A stretch of DNA of 64,000 nt. Origin: Amoebidium appalachense (Eukaryota; Ichthyosporea). Below, one piece after another: positions 1 to 11,338 of this stretch. Location: contig CAVNZM010000006.1 in assembly GCA_963693365.1 (NCBI GenBank), positions 3,658,001 to 3,722,000 on the forward strand. The letters are read 5' to 3'. Within the stretch, counting starts at the first letter, position 1. Every line of letters starts with the position of its first letter. A program made the translations under genes and the position numbers. The notes under the pieces were generated by a model. That model was not told the DNA's origin. It saw nothing but the letters and a program-made list of their open reading frames with translations, and searched no databases.

Positions 1-953
1 TCCACACCATGTTATGCGGCATGGAGTGTACTTCCTGCGACCGAGTTTGAATCTTGGGGGAAGGCAGGGGAAAGCGAAATGAGAGCGAGAAAAGAAATTC
101 ATTGACTTCCATGTCAGACTGGCGTTTTTGTCGTGTGCTGTGTACTATGTGTTGTACCACCGGGTGGCGCGGGCCGGGGGGGGGGGGGGGGGGGGAGAGG
201 GAGGGGGGGGGAGGGGGGGAGGGGGGAGTCCTTTCTCAGGAAAGAGCGAGCACAGACACATGAGCTTCGCATATGTCCTCCCCCCCCCCCCCCCCCCCCA
301 AAAAAAAAAAAAAAAAAAAAAACACCCACGTTTTGCATGCCTCTTGCAGAAGAATGAAGTTGGGACCCGGGAAGTTTCTTTGTTTCCCCCCGTTTATCAC
401 CAAAAGCGATATCATCAGAGGGGAATCATTTTCGTGCCAACTTGCCCCGACCGTCGGTTGCGACATCGTACTATGAGCGAAACCGCCCTTTAAGGCTAAT
501 ATATGAACGATTCCTATTGGTAGTCATTAGCAGTCATCATTATACTACAAACGTGTAGATACGCTTGCGGGTCTTTCGAATTCACAAACGGTCAACATCA
601 CGTGACGGTTGATCCCGACTGGGCCGGCACCCGGCCCTGCTGTGGCTCGGTATCAGTGTTCAAACTGAATCGAAGCTAGGCTGCAACAATAGAGCGAATC
701 TACCAAACATCTATCTTCCGGCTTATTGAGTTCATTTAGCCGTTGCTAGCCTGTCGTTTGTGTCAACAATCAGCAATGCACGTGCATTCCAGTCATCTTG
801 CCTTATTAGGCATGATCATAGTCCTGGAGCTCAGTCTTCAGCATCTTGGCAGCATGCACCACAATGTTCGGCCGCCAGTCTCCCTATACCGTCCCTTGGA
901 CCCCTGCTGACTCGTCCATTTCTTGACCTCCCAGGGGCCCTGCGGTACATAAA

Positions 954-1310
954 TTGCCATTAGGACCCGATATGGCTGCCCGTCGGCCTAAACTAGATAA
1001 TGTGGCACCCTATAAAGTGCAGATCCGGCCTGAGGCTCCCAGGCCCAAGCCTCCACTAGATAACGTGGCACCCGATAAAGCCCCTGTCCCACCTGAGGCT
1101 CTCGAGTTGAAGCCTCAACTAGAAAACTTTGCATCTGATAAAGCTCCCGTCGCCTCTGAGGCTCCCGGGGCCAAGCCTCAACAAGATAATGTGCCAAAAT
1201 TAAAAAAAGCCCGTCGGCCTCCCGGGCCCAAGCCTACTTACGGAGAGTATTTGACAAGCTGGCATGTTAGCAACGGGACGGAGTATACTCAAAAGCAAAA
1301 AGATCAGTAA
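954..1310 (+). CDS. Unit 1 upstream exon with internal peptide repeat
   Basis: This open frame ends in the family signature GEYLTSWHVSNG and then runs to a TAA. The homologous frames in units 2 and 3 have the segment VPVAPYKxPRRPPGxKPK once. Here the segment is expanded into about four imperfect copies of roughly 22 residues, each with a core like LDNVAPDKAPVPPEA followed by KPQ. The frame opens after a TAA at 949-951 with no ATG at its start. A pyrimidine tract ending CTCCCAG just upstream (near 932) matches TTCCCAG in the sister units, so the coding part probably begins at that 3' splice site. Function is unknown; the composition (Pro, Lys, Ala) suggests a disordered protein. Confidence 0.4.
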   Translation: MPLGPDMAARRPKLDNVAPYKVQIRPEAPRPKPPLDNVAPDKAPVPPEALELKPQLENFASDKAPVASEAPGAKPQQDNVPKLKKARRPPGPKPTYGEYLTSWHVSNGTEYTQKQKDQ

Positions 1311-2674
1311 GCAGTTGTGTGCCTCCTGGAAGTTGGTTCATGATACACTTTGTTGGCCAGTTTCCTATCTTGTCATCTTGTCAACAACATACCTGTATAA
1401 ATTAAACGTGCAAGCATCAACCAATGGAAACTATGATAAAAAACTTAAATCGCGACCTGTTTATTGCTTTACGCAGCCCAGGTATCACAGTGTATTCTCG
1501 CAGACAGTGTCCCGTCGACCTCTCCACGATATAATGCCTTTTAGGGCTGCATAACCAAGTTCGAGTCCCGGCACTCACCACCTTTTTCTTTTTACTTTTA
1601 CATTTATTATCATCGTTATTCTTATTGGCGTTGTTGTTCATTATACGCCAGTTTGTGATGGCTAAGTGGGAGCGTAGAATATATTGCTTGGCTCTATATT
1701 GAGCGGCTGGAGGTTTTTGCTGTCTGAGATTTCAGATTTTTAATCCAAATCCGCGAAGAGTCCATAAAATCTACACTTCATTTAGAAGACTGGCTTAGGC
1801 CTCATATTTGATTAACATTTAGCATATACAGCAATACGCATTATTTGTATAAGCGACACTGGGGTGTCCGGCGCTTATCATGGCATGGTCACAACATGAG
1901 ATATTCTAGGTTTGCCTTAGACTATGGATTCGAGAAATTGGCGGTCGAAGCCCAAGCCAGTTTCAAAGTTTTTGCTGATTTTAACAACGAGGCCGGTTTC
2001 GGGCCTTCCCGACCACCTACCTATATGATTGTGTGTGCTTACATTTTGTAACATTCTTCCTAATGGACAAAAAGCATCTTTTCTAAGTGAAATCGGTCTT
2101 AAAACGCATTTGTGTAGCTGCAGATTATTACTTTTACCCAGCTTTCGCGTCCAATGTTCGCAACCAATCAAATCCTTCCAGCAAACAATATATAGTTACT
2201 CAATAAAATTACTATTTAATCGCAAACTCTTGTATATTTGGCCTCATTTGTTGATTTTCAAGGAGAATATTACGTTATTTTGCATTACATAGTACGTTCC
2301 TCACTGTACCTCTCGTCTACACCAAAGCCCATTGCCTGGGGACCCCTTTTATGTATGGGGGGCACCTTATCGCATGGCCGATTACTATATGCTCATGTCG
2401 CGTTCCACACAAACCTAGCACTAACGTGTAGGGCCCTACATTGTAAGACTTGGCATATTGGATCGTTAATGCAGCGAGACGGTGACATGCGATGGTGTCG
2501 TTATCCCCCGGAGAGGGGCCTCCCGGGGAGGGGGGGGGGGGGGGGGGGAGGGGGGGGGGGGGGAAGGAGAGGCTATAACGAGAGGAGACACTGTTAGGGC
2601 ATGTTCCCTTTTTATATCCCCATATGTGGTATATGTTGTCTGCTATTTTGGTACCAACGGGACCCCACACCCAG

Positions 2675-2946
2675 GGGCCTACCGTCTGCCACCAGCACCA
2701 ACGGGATGTCTGCCGGCCATGATCTGGGCTTCAACCGCAAGGGCAGGGGGGCTGAGCAGCAGGGGCCCATGCAGTTGTCCCAGAGCACAGAGGGTGAGTG
2801 GAGAATACCCGTTGGAGGGGGAGGGGTGAGGGAGGGGGGGGGGGTAAGGCACACACTGGATTCCACAAAAAAGCAAGCAGGGAAGAAAGAAAAAGAATAA
2901 CGAACGAGCTAATACGTACCTGCTACCACACTTAAGAGAACATGCT

Positions 2947-2977
<31 letters not shown>

Positions 2978-3865
2978 GACTTGGGCCCTCCCTGAGGATG
3001 GGCTCTGCTTATGACGCATACTGTGCGCATGGCTGATGCTGCATACTTGAATGTTTGCCTTTGCATGTGTCCTGCACCATGCTTCTCATCGTGTATGCGT
3101 ACTTCGTACTGTGTTCCGCATTCAAAACCCCCCCACACACACACACACAAAAAAAAAAAAGTAAAAAAAAGAAAAAAAAATAAATAAAAAAAAAAGAAAA
3201 ATGACAATAGGGCAAAGAAACCACTGCTTTTTTTGTTTTTGTTTTTGTGGATCGGTGGGCGTGTGTGGTAGTGGCGTGTGAGTGAGTGTGAGTGTGTGTG
3301 TGTGTGCGTGTGCGTGTGCGTGTGCGTGTGCGTGTGTGTGTGTGTGCTTGCTTGAGTGTGCTTGGGTGTGTGGTTCTTGCTGGTGGGGTGGGGTGGGGTG
3401 GGGGGGGGGGGGGGGGGGACGATATAAGCAATTGGTTATGGCTTTTGTGGGACCATTACCATGGCACCCTTTACTGGTACTGTTCTCATGTCACCTACAT
3501 CCCAATTTAGCGCCCATGGATTCCTGCTGTGGGCTGTAGCAAACTGTCATCCTGTCTGCAATATGCCTGACTGTGTAGGTTGGCATAGGTTTATCGATGC
3601 TTATTTCCGTTTCCTGTCCACCTCCCCCTCCACACACACACAGCACAGCACATTCCCACCCCCACCCCCACCCCCTACCCATCCGCATCTACACATGCAC
3701 GCCCACTGCGGCCACGCCTTCTCGAGTACACACAGAAATCCGCTTTCTGTCTCCCTTCCTCTCCCTCCCTCCCTCCCTCCCTCCCTCCCTTCCTCTCCCT
3801 CCCTCCCTCCCTCCCTCCCTCCCTCCCTCCCTCCCTCCCTCCCTCCCTTCCCTCCCTCCCTCCCT

Positions 3866-3897
<32 letters not shown>

Positions 3898-4654
3898 CTC
3901 CCTTCCCCTCCCTCCCTCCCCCCCTCCCCCCCCCCCCCCCCCCCTCCCTCCCTCCCTCCCTCCCTCCCTCCCCTCCCCCCCTCCCCTCCCCCCCCTCCCC
4001 TCCCTCCCTCCCTCCCTCCCTCCCTCCCTCCCTCCCTCCCTCCCTCCCTCCCTCCCTCCCTCCCTCCCTCCCTCCCCCCCCCCCCCCCCCCCCCTCCCTC
4101 CCTCCCTCCCTCCCTCCCTCCCTCCCTCCCTCCCTCCCTCCCTCCCTCCCTCCCTATCCTCTTTTACACACGCGCACGCACACGTGCAAGCGCATGCACA
4201 CGCACACGCACATACTCGCACACGCACACACACACACACACACACACAACCCTTTGCAGGGTTCAATCCACATGGGCCAGGTAAACAGAGCCACAGCCAA
4301 CCCCGTGCTCAGACGAACCCCCCATCTATCCCCAAGGGACCGTCAAATACCAGCACCCAATCAGATCCCACCATCCACACACCATCGCCACCCGCCTGTC
4401 CCAGTGATAAGCTAGACCTCAAGCCCAGCACCAACACGCTGACATCCTTCCGACCACTTTCTACCCAACCCCACGGACAACCCTCGCCCATAGAGTCTGA
4501 TTCCCCTTCTGAATCTCAACATGTTTACCGCCCAGCTACCAAGTCCATTCCTGCTGCTGTACTGCTGGAGTCGGCTGCTGCTCTGCAAGCCGGCATCGAG
4601 GTTGCCGCCAATATTCAAGGGGCCCAACAAGTGCAATCAGTCAAAAGGAAGTGA
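2675..4654 (+). CDS. Unit 1 downstream exons, disordered protein (5' partial)
   Basis: Two exons join in phase: 2675-2793 (acceptor ACACCCAG, donor GAGG|GTGAGT) and 4260-4654 (acceptor CCTTTGCAG, stop TGA). The joined frame reads STNGMSAGHDLGFN, then QLSQSTEGFNPHGPG, then a long Ser/Thr/Pro-rich tail ending VQSVKRK. Unit 3 has the same two exons with the same phases, and substitutions keep the frame, which is the main evidence that it is translated. The intron between them holds a C-tailed dispersed repeat, a TG array and a 400-bp (CCCT)n array. No recognised domain is present. The start of the protein is not resolved; it may use the upstream exon at 954-1310. Confidence 0.5.
2978..3127 (+). 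repeat. C-tailed dispersed repeat, 5'-truncated copy
   Basis: It runs from GACTTGGGCCCTCCCTGAGG through GGGCTCTGCTTATGACGCAT to GTTCCGCATTCAAA and then a run of C. It is the reverse complement of the copies at 52744 and 58454. It lies in an intron of a + strand gene and reads on the + strand. Confidence 0.8.
3757..4155 (+). repeat. (CCCT)n array interrupted by poly(C)
   Basis: About 400 bp of the tetranucleotide CCCT is broken by poly(C) blocks near 3867-3894, 3922-3945 and 4074-4095. It gives the spurious LPPS/REGG proteins in all frames. It lies in the intron before the last exon of unit 1. The strand is purine-free on top, so H-DNA or slippage is plausible. Confidence 0.95.
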
Positions 4655-4856
4655 GTGATAACTGTGTGTCTGGGGTCTGTGTTGATCGTTGGGTGGTACT
4701 GTGCATGTGTTTGATTCTCGGAACGTCTTTGCGAAAGCCTCATGTGATGTGGTTTTGTGCCTTTGTGTGGGTGTCCCCCGACATGTGGAAATGAGAGCGT
4801 GTGTGTACGACACCTTTTTTTTTTTAGAGCGTGTGTATACGACACACTTTTTTTTT

Positions 4857-4887
<31 letters not shown>

Positions 4888-5325
4888 GGCTTTCTCCAGG
4901 AAGGAGAACCAAGCGCTTATATTCTTTCGTTCCACCCCCACCATCGACTGTGACGTTCTGCGGTGCGCGAAAAAGTACCATTTACGGAATATATAATGGA
5001 ATGATTCCTGTTGTTTTCGCTATCAGTCATCATTATGCCAAAAACGTCCAGATGCCTTTATATGGTCCTGGTCATTAATGAACGCTGGCGGGTCTTTGAA
5101 TTCACAAACAGTTGGCATCATGTGACCATTGTTCGCGACCGAGTCAGTGCCCGGTCTTGCTGTGGCCCGGTATCAGGGCAAACCGATTTGAAACTGTGCA
5201 GTTTGTGCTGCAACAACTGTCGAGTGAATCCACCAGTCATCGGCTATCTTACAATTTCGGTAAATATCTGAAATTGTTCAACTAAATTACAAGATGCAGG
5301 CCTGTCATTCGTGTGAACCAATTAT

Positions 5326-5613
5326 ATGATGCACATCCATTCCAGTCATCTTGCCTTATTAGGTATGATGACAGTCCCGGAGCTCAGTCTCCAGCATCAT
5401 GGCCGCATGCACACCAAAATGTTCGGCTACCAGTCTCCCTATACCGTCCCTTGGACCCCTGCTGACTCGTCCATTTCTTCACTTCCCAGGGCCCCTGAGA
5501 TGTATTATGTGCCAGTGGCCCCTTATAAAGCCCCCCGTTGCCCTCGCGGGCCCAAGCCTAAACATGGAGAGTATTTGACAAGCTTTCATATTAGCAACGG
5601 GGCCCAGTCATGA
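5326..5613 (+). pseudogene. Unit 2 remnant of the tandem family
   Basis: An open frame starts at ATGATGCAC, holds YQSPYTVPWTPADSSISSLP and ends SFHISNGAQS followed by TGA. The equivalent frame in units 1 and 3 is shifted by two bases near 5415, so the upstream part is frame-inconsistent between copies. No downstream exons follow before unit 3 begins. I read this as a truncated copy; transcription cannot be excluded. Confidence 0.45.
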
Positions 5614-6600
5614 TTAGATATTAGAACGATCTCTAAGGAAAGAATGCCTGCATGGTGTATATAATGCTGACCCAACCTGTTTTGGTCGGTACAAGTTGAT
5701 TTGGTCGGGACCCGACCAGGCAACAAAATTGCGGTTTAAATCGATTGAAAAGGTCAGACTTAATCGTATGTGTGAACGGTATATACCTTGTCCACATAAT
5801 TGTCTCGGATGCTCTATTAATATTTTGGGTTATTGGGATATCCCAATCTCGATCTAGCAAGGTTGTCGGTCTGCACCGGTCAAAAAATGTTTTTTTTTAA
5901 AAGGCAGTCATTTTATGTAGTGTGTCTGCGGGAAGTTGGTTAATGAACACCTGTGTTTATCAGCATCTGTTTCTTACAGCTTGTCGTCTTTTTAACAACC
6001 TACCTTTACAACACGCAAACATCAACCGATCGCGATAGAAATTATGAATATAAATTTAGAGTGCAAGGCGCCTTAAACCTGCACTGCTTATTACTTTATG
6101 CACCGGGTAAAGATCTGTAACTTCCCTCTTATGGCGTGGTTCTTTTTTCATACCTCATATATGGTGTGATCCCTTCGTACATTCCGTCAACATGTTCTTT
6201 GAGCGTCTTTGCAAAAGCCTGATGGGATATGGTTTTGTGCCTGGTGAGGGGTTTGCTTTGTTGCATGCTTGCAAGCGTTTGTTACTTTGTGCAAATCTAG
6301 ACTGTGTTCACACTATGTTCCGCGATATGGAGAATATCTCATGACAAAGTTCGAATCCTGGGGGATGACGTGAAAGAAATTTAATGGGCTTCCGTGTGAG
6401 AATTGTGTTTTGTTGTACTGGGTCCACGTGTTGTATCCCCTGTTTGGAGGGGGGGGATAGGGAGGGGCTTTCTCCAGGAAAGAGCACAGATGCACGAAAT
6501 AGAGGAAGAAAGAGAATTCGACGAAACACCACATCATATCGTCACATACACACGGCACACTATATGAGAGGGAAGGTTGCACCATCTGCTCGAGGTCCAA
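5614..6600. other. Spacer between tandem units 2 and 3
   Basis: No gene is seen. The stretch is AT-rich compared with the rest. Its second half (6190-6490) repeats the upstream flank of units 1 and 2: TCTTTGCAAAAGCCTGATG near 6207 matches 4728-4745, and CTTTCTCCAGGAAAGAGCA near 6468 matches 231-247. It marks the duplication junction. Confidence 0.6.
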
Positions 6601-7153
6601 AACAATCAAGGAGGGACCGAAAGGAAGTTTCTTAGTTTTGCATTCTCTATTATCAATATGAAAATCATTTTTGTCTTAGACACCTGTAATCTTTCGTCCG
6701 GCCCCCACCGTCGGCTGCGACATTCTGCGATGCGCGAAAGTACTGTTAAGGCTATTTTTGAACGGTTCCTGTTGGTGTTCGTTAGCAGCTATTATTTTCA
6801 AACCAAAAACGTGCAAATGCTTATATATGGCCCTGGTCATTAATTAACGCTGCCGTTTCGCATTTACAAACAACCGATATCACGTGTGACCGTTGTTTGC
6901 GACTGGGTTGGAACCCCTAGCTAGCCCGATTGTGGCGCGGTATCAGGGTTCAAACTGAATCGAAGCTAGGCTGCAACATTAGTGCGAATCCACTTGTCAT
7001 CGGCGATCTTCCGTTCTTGGGTTATTGAATTTATTAGCCAATCACAAGATGCAGGTCTGTCATTCATGTGAACCAATTATATGATGCACATGCATTCCAG
7101 GCATCTTCCCTTAATAGGTATGATCACAGTCCCGGAGCTCAGTCTCCAGCATC

Positions 7154-7366
7154 TTGGCCGCATGCATCACAATGCTCGGCTACCAGTCTCCCTATGCCGT
7201 CCCTTGGACCTCCGCTGACTCGTCCGTTTCTTCACTTCCCAGGGCCCCTGGAATGTATTATGTGCCAGTGGCCCCTTATAAAACCCCCCGTCGGCCTCCC
7301 GGCCGCAAGCCTAAACACGGAGTGTATTTGACAAGCTGGCATGTTAGCAACGGCGCAGAGTCATGA
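7154..7366 (+). CDS. Unit 3 upstream exon
   Basis: The open frame holds YQSPYAVPWTSADSSVSSLP, then a single VPVAPYKTPRRPPG segment, and ends SWHVSNGAES at TGA. It is colinear with the unit 2 frame and with the repeat-expanded unit 1 exon. A good acceptor (TTTCTTCACTTCCCAG near 7242) lies inside it, so the true coding part may begin there. The overlapping frame HSPGAQS...SLGPxLTRPFL is also kept between units 1 and 3, so the frame choice is uncertain. Function is unknown. Confidence 0.4.
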   Translation: MAACITMLGYQSPYAVPWTSADSSVSSLPRAPGMYYVPVAPYKTPRRPPGRKPKHGVYLTSWHVSNGAES

Positions 7367-7463
7367 TATACAAAACAAAAACGATCTGTAAGGAAAGAAT
7401 AACTGCAGCTGCATGATGTACATACGGTTAACTTAACCTGTTCGAGATCGGTGTAATTGATTT

Positions 7464-7538
7464 GGTCGGGACCAATTAGACAGTCAACAACCCTATTGCA
7501 GGTCGGGACCCAATTAGACAGTCAACAACCCTATTGCG
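7464..7538 (+). repeat. 37-bp tandem duplication
   Basis: Two adjacent copies of GGTCGGGACC...CTATTGC, differing by one base insertion, start at 7464 and 7501. The duplication is specific to unit 3. Confidence 0.9.
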
Positions 7539-8072
7539 AATTATATTTGATTTAAAAAGGCTCAACTTAATCGTAAATGTCGACATCATACTTGTCTTAA
7601 ATGATTTGCAAACGTTTTTTTTTATTTCGCTTGAATCTGTGTCTTTCTCAAGAGTCTATTAATATATTGGGATACGTCAATCTAGACCCTGTTTTAGCAA
7701 AAACCGCCAGGTTTTAATGATGTCTTCTTATTACATACAGTAGGCAACCATTATGCAGTGTGTCTTCGGGAAGCTGCCTCATGAACGTTGTGTTTTCATA
7801 GCCGAGTTTCCTAACTCGTCATCTTCTTAACAAGAAACCTGCACCTAGCGCAAACATCAACCGATGGGAATCATGAAAATAAAACTTGAACTTGCAGCCT
7901 GCTTGTTACTTTCTTTATGCAGCGCAATCATCTGTCACAGTGATTTCAGAATCTCCCATATGGTATAATCCCTTTATATTTAATTCCTATATGTGGTATT
8001 GATCCCTTAGTACCTTCCGTCAACACGTTCTTTGTATTCAATCTGTTGGTACCAACGGTACCCCACACCCAG

Positions 8073-8748
8073 GGGCCAAACGCCTGCCACCAGCACCGAC
8101 GGGATGTCTGCCGGCCATGGTCTGGGCTTCAACTGCAGGGGCAGGGTGGCTGAGCAGCAGGTGCCCATGCAGTTGTCCCAGAGGACAGAGGGTGAGTGGT
8201 GAAGACCCGCTAGAGCGGGGAAGGGGAGGGGGTAGCCATGCGCTGGATTCGAGGGAGGGAGGAGGGAAGAAGGGAGGGGAGGGAAGGGGGGGGGGGGGGG
8301 GGGGGGGGAGGGAGGGAGGGAGGGAGGGAGAAAGAGAAAATGAAAAATGAACAAGTGCCTGCTACAGCACTACCACACAAAAGAGAACCTGCCATATCCT
8401 TCACCCCCCCCCCCCCTCCACAAAAAAAAAAAAAAAAAGGGTGAAGAAACTACTGTGTTTGTTTTTCATGGTCTTTGTAAATGGATAGGTGTGTCTGTGT
8501 TTGTGTTTCGGCGGGAGGTTGGGGGGGGGGAGGGGGGGGGGGGGGGGATCTAAGCAGGGGTGTTTGATTTTTGTGAGATCACTACCATGGTATGCTTGCT
8601 GGTGCTGTGTGTATACCACCTGTGCCGGAGGGGTGTTGCACTCATTGGTACCTGTTGTGGAGTGACGCAATTTGGTGCCTGTTTTGGCAATGGTTTGGCA
8701 GACAAAAACTTCCGTTTTCTGTATTCAAAGACCCCCTTTCTCCCCCCC

Positions 8749-8779
<31 letters not shown>

Positions 8780-8930
8780 AAAAAAAAAAAAAAAAAACAC
8801 ACCCATTCCCTCCACACATGCTTGCACAGTGTTGATTGAACACATGCATGCACAGTGTGTTCTCGCCCACACACGAAGATTTGCTTTTCTCTCTCCCTCC
8901 GCTCTCCCTCCCCCCGGGCATACGCACGCG

Positions 8931-8983
<53 letters not shown>

Positions 8984-9415
8984 CCCTTTGCAGGCTTCAA
9001 TCCGCAGGGGCCAGGTAGCAAACAGAGCCACAGCTGCCCCCGTGCTCAGACCAACCCCGCATCCATGACCAAGGGACCCTCCGACACCAACCCACAGTCA
9101 GAGCCAACCATTCACACTTCAGCGCCACCCGCCACCTGTCCCATTGATGAGCTAGACCTCAAACCCAGCACCAACACTCTGGCATCCTTCCGACCACTTT
9201 CTACCCAACACCACGGACAACCCTCGCCCATAGAGTCTGATTCCCCTACTGAACCACGGTATGTTGACGGCTCATCAATTGTATCTTTTCCCCCTATTGA
9301 ACAAGCTTCGGCCATGGCCAAAATGCTCCTTGATTCTTCGATCATTCATGAGAAAGTGAATGTCCTTTCCATTGGTCAGGTGACCCAACAAGAGCAACCA
9401 CGTAAGAAGAAATGA
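8073..9415 (+). CDS. Unit 3 downstream exons, disordered protein (5' partial)
   Basis: Exons are 8073-8191 (donor GAGG|GTGAGT) and 8994-9415 (acceptor CCTTTGCAG). They join in the same phase as the unit 1 pair. The product contains STDGMSAGHGLGFN, QLSQRTEGFNPQGPGSK, the conserved core DLKPSTNTLASFRPLSTQ, and ends EQPRKKK at TGA; unit 1 ends VQSVKRK at the same place. The C-terminal 60 residues before the basic end are unrelated between copies, while the middle is nearly identical. That pattern suggests fast divergence of the tail. No domain is recognised. Confidence 0.5.
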
Positions 9416-9865
9416 GTGATAGCAGGGTGGTGTTTAGGGCCTGTGGTGTTCATTGGGTGGTGCTGTGCACAAGTGAGCGATTCTTGGGGAGTCTGTATAG
9501 GGCGAAACGGTGGGACGTGGGTGTGTCTACTACATAGATGTGTGTTTCTAGCTGTGGAAGTGAGAATGTGTGTGGACGACGTGTTGTGTGTTGGATGGGG
9601 TCAGGTAGGTGAGAGCATGTGTGTCCGTGTGGGTATGCTTGCGGCACGGAAAGGTTGGGGGAAGAAGGATGGAGTTTTTGTTATCTGGCGGCAGGGAGGG
9701 ACGGCCCCCCTGGGGGGGGGGGGGGGGGGGGGGGGGAGGTTGAGCCCGAGGGGAAGGGGTGGGTGGGTTTGAGTCCAAGGGTGCGGAAAGGAGGAGGGGC
9801 AGGGGGGGGGGGGGGGAGATGGTTGAGGTTTGTCTGTCAGAATAGTAGCCGGGGACGTGTAAGCG

Positions 9866-9998
9866 CTGCACATTTTGGTGTCCGTAAATGTACTTGAGCG
9901 TAAGAAGGACATGAGTTTTTGAAGGGATGCTTTGTGTTTGTTTATGCACGGATGCAAGGTGGTTTTTTTTTTTTGGTTTTTTTTTTTGGGGGGGGTGG

Positions 9999-10038
<40 letters not shown>

Positions 10039-10650
10039 GAGGGGGGGGAGAAGGGGGGACCGGGGCATAATGGAAGGAGAGGGGGCTGCGTGGGGCCAAA
10101 CAGGCCGAGTGGAAGAAAGAAGAGTGAGCATGCGTGAGGGGAGGGAGGGGGGAGGGGAAGTGGGGAGCGAGATAGAGTGAGAAAGGAGTGTGTGTGTGTG
10201 TGTGTGCCTGTGTGTGTGCTGTAAGGGGGAGCGAATGAGGGGGGGAGAAGAGGGAGGCAGAGAGAGTGAAAGAGACACTGCACATTTTAGTGTCCGTAAA
10301 TGTACGTAGTGTATGAAGGTATTGAGTTTTAGAAGTGATGGTTTGTGTTGGTTGATGCACCGATGAAAGGTGGTTGGGGAGGGGGGGGGGGGGGGGGGGG
10401 GGACTGGGGCATGATGGAAGGACGGGGGGGCTACGTGGGGCCAAACAGGTTGAGTGAAAGAAGAGCAAGAGTAATTGAGGGGTTGAGGGTGGGGGTGGGG
10501 ATGGGGATAGGGGGAGGGGGAGAGGGGAGTGAGATAGAGCGAGAAAGTGGCGTGTTCGTTTGTGTGTGTGTGTGTAAGGGGGAGAGAATGAGGGGGGGAG
10601 AAGAGGGAGGAAGGGAGAGTAAGAGAGACATGGAGGGAAGGAGAGAATAA
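9866..10650 (+). repeat. 412-bp intronic tandem repeat, two units
   Basis: Two direct copies start with CTGCACATTT at 9866 and 10278. Each contains GTGTCCGTAAATGTAC, a poly(G) block, a GTGGGGCCAAACAGG block, a GAGATAGAG block, a short TG array and GAGGGGGGGAGAAGAGGGAG. The units differ mostly in homopolymer lengths. Confidence 0.85.
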
Positions 10651-10757
10651 GGGCTGATGAAAATAACATGATCGTTGCCAAAGCATTCACCTTCCAGGAA
10701 ATCTGCCCATTTGCAATCCAAATTTTGCCTTCCTCACCCAATCTGATGTTTCCGCAG

Positions 10758-10956
10758 GGATGACGGTGCACACAGTGACCTGAGCAGACTTGAGCAAATG
10801 GAGCTGTTGGGCAAACTGCCGGGCAAAGGATTTTACAACAGACAGATGAATGCCGTGGTGTTTGAGGGATGGCTGGCACGGAACGGGGGCAGTGATGTGG
10901 GTGTGTTCTATGACATGCTGAGGAGGGCCTATGCGGGTTTTGCCCCCATGGTGTAG
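10758..10956 (+). CDS. Terminal exon of an unrecognised gene
   Basis: The acceptor TTTCCGCAG is followed by 66 codons to a TAG. The sequence reads SDLSRLEQMELLGKLPGKGF, then NRQMNAVVFEGWLARNGGSD, and ends YAGFAPMV. The intron phase is 2, since one base is donated to the first codon. Neither alternative frame is open. No upstream exon could be joined; the stop of tandem unit 3 lies 1.3 kb upstream, so this belongs to another gene. The helical look and the GWLARNGG...MLRRAY spacing vaguely recall the last helices of a death-fold domain; this is only a suggestion. Confidence 0.6.
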
Positions 10957-11098
10957 TGGGATGTTGAAAGAGGGGTGAAGATGGCTACGTATGCCCTACT
11001 CACGGTTGTTTGAATGATTGTTTCTTTCCTTATGCTTTTTCTATGTATGTCAGTATGTCGGGTCTCTCTGTCTCGGTGGATGTTGTTCGAGCTTGAAA

Positions 11099-11157
11099 AT
11101 GAAGGTTGCCAGATTGCTGTTTTGTTTCTGGTTGTACATTATGTGGTTGTATCAAAG
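11099..11157 (+). CDS. Candidate signal-peptide exon
   Basis: An ATG opens 19 codons, MKVARLLFCFWLYIMWLYQ, ending CAAAG|GTACCT. The segment has a basic start and a hydrophobic core, as in a signal peptide or signal anchor. The donor leaves phase 2, which matches the first exon seen for the receptor gene at 16567. Joining them needs a 5.4-kb intron holding the LINE fragment, so the link is speculative. Confidence 0.3.
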
Positions 11158-11191
11158 GTACCTGTTGAATTAAACGTACAGGAGGTAGCAG

Positions 11192-11225
<34 letters not shown>

Positions 11226-11289
11226 CTCCCTCCTCCGCCCTCCCCGGCATACACACACCTGCGAGGTTGCAAACACCTACACACACGGG

Positions 11290-11338
<49 letters not shown>

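Larger units (their letters stand above)
1..9420 (+). repeat. Three-unit tandem gene array
   Basis: Three diverged direct units are visible by shared landmarks. The promoter-like block containing TATCAGGGTTCAAACTGAAT or variants is near 650, 5170 and 6940. The block CCAGTCTCCCTATRCCGTCC is near 875, 5430 and 7185. The block GACGGGATGTCTGCCGGCCA or a close variant is near 2700 and 8098. A CA-repeat followed by CCCTTTGCAG is near 4250 and 8985. Unit 1 (about 350-4700) and unit 3 (about 6300-9415) are complete. Unit 2 (about 4700-6200) has only the upstream half. Units differ greatly in intron length because poly(C/G), (CCCT)n and (CA)n tracts expanded independently. The layout implies local tandem duplication followed by internal deletion in unit 2. 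Confidence 0.85.

Noticed and set aside
1480-1585. tRNA-like sequence ending AAGTTCGAGTCCCGGCACTCACCA
   Set aside because: The B-box and a partial acceptor stem fit, but the T stem and D arm do not pair and no canonical A box is present. Similar TTCGAATC boxes near 45 and 6341 suggest a tRNA-derived repeat at most.
3461-4654. 397-residue ORF rich in SLPPSLPPS
   Set aside because: Most of it translates the (CCCT)n and poly(C) arrays, and frames on both strands are equally open. Only the part after the acceptor at 4259 is supported by conservation with unit 3.
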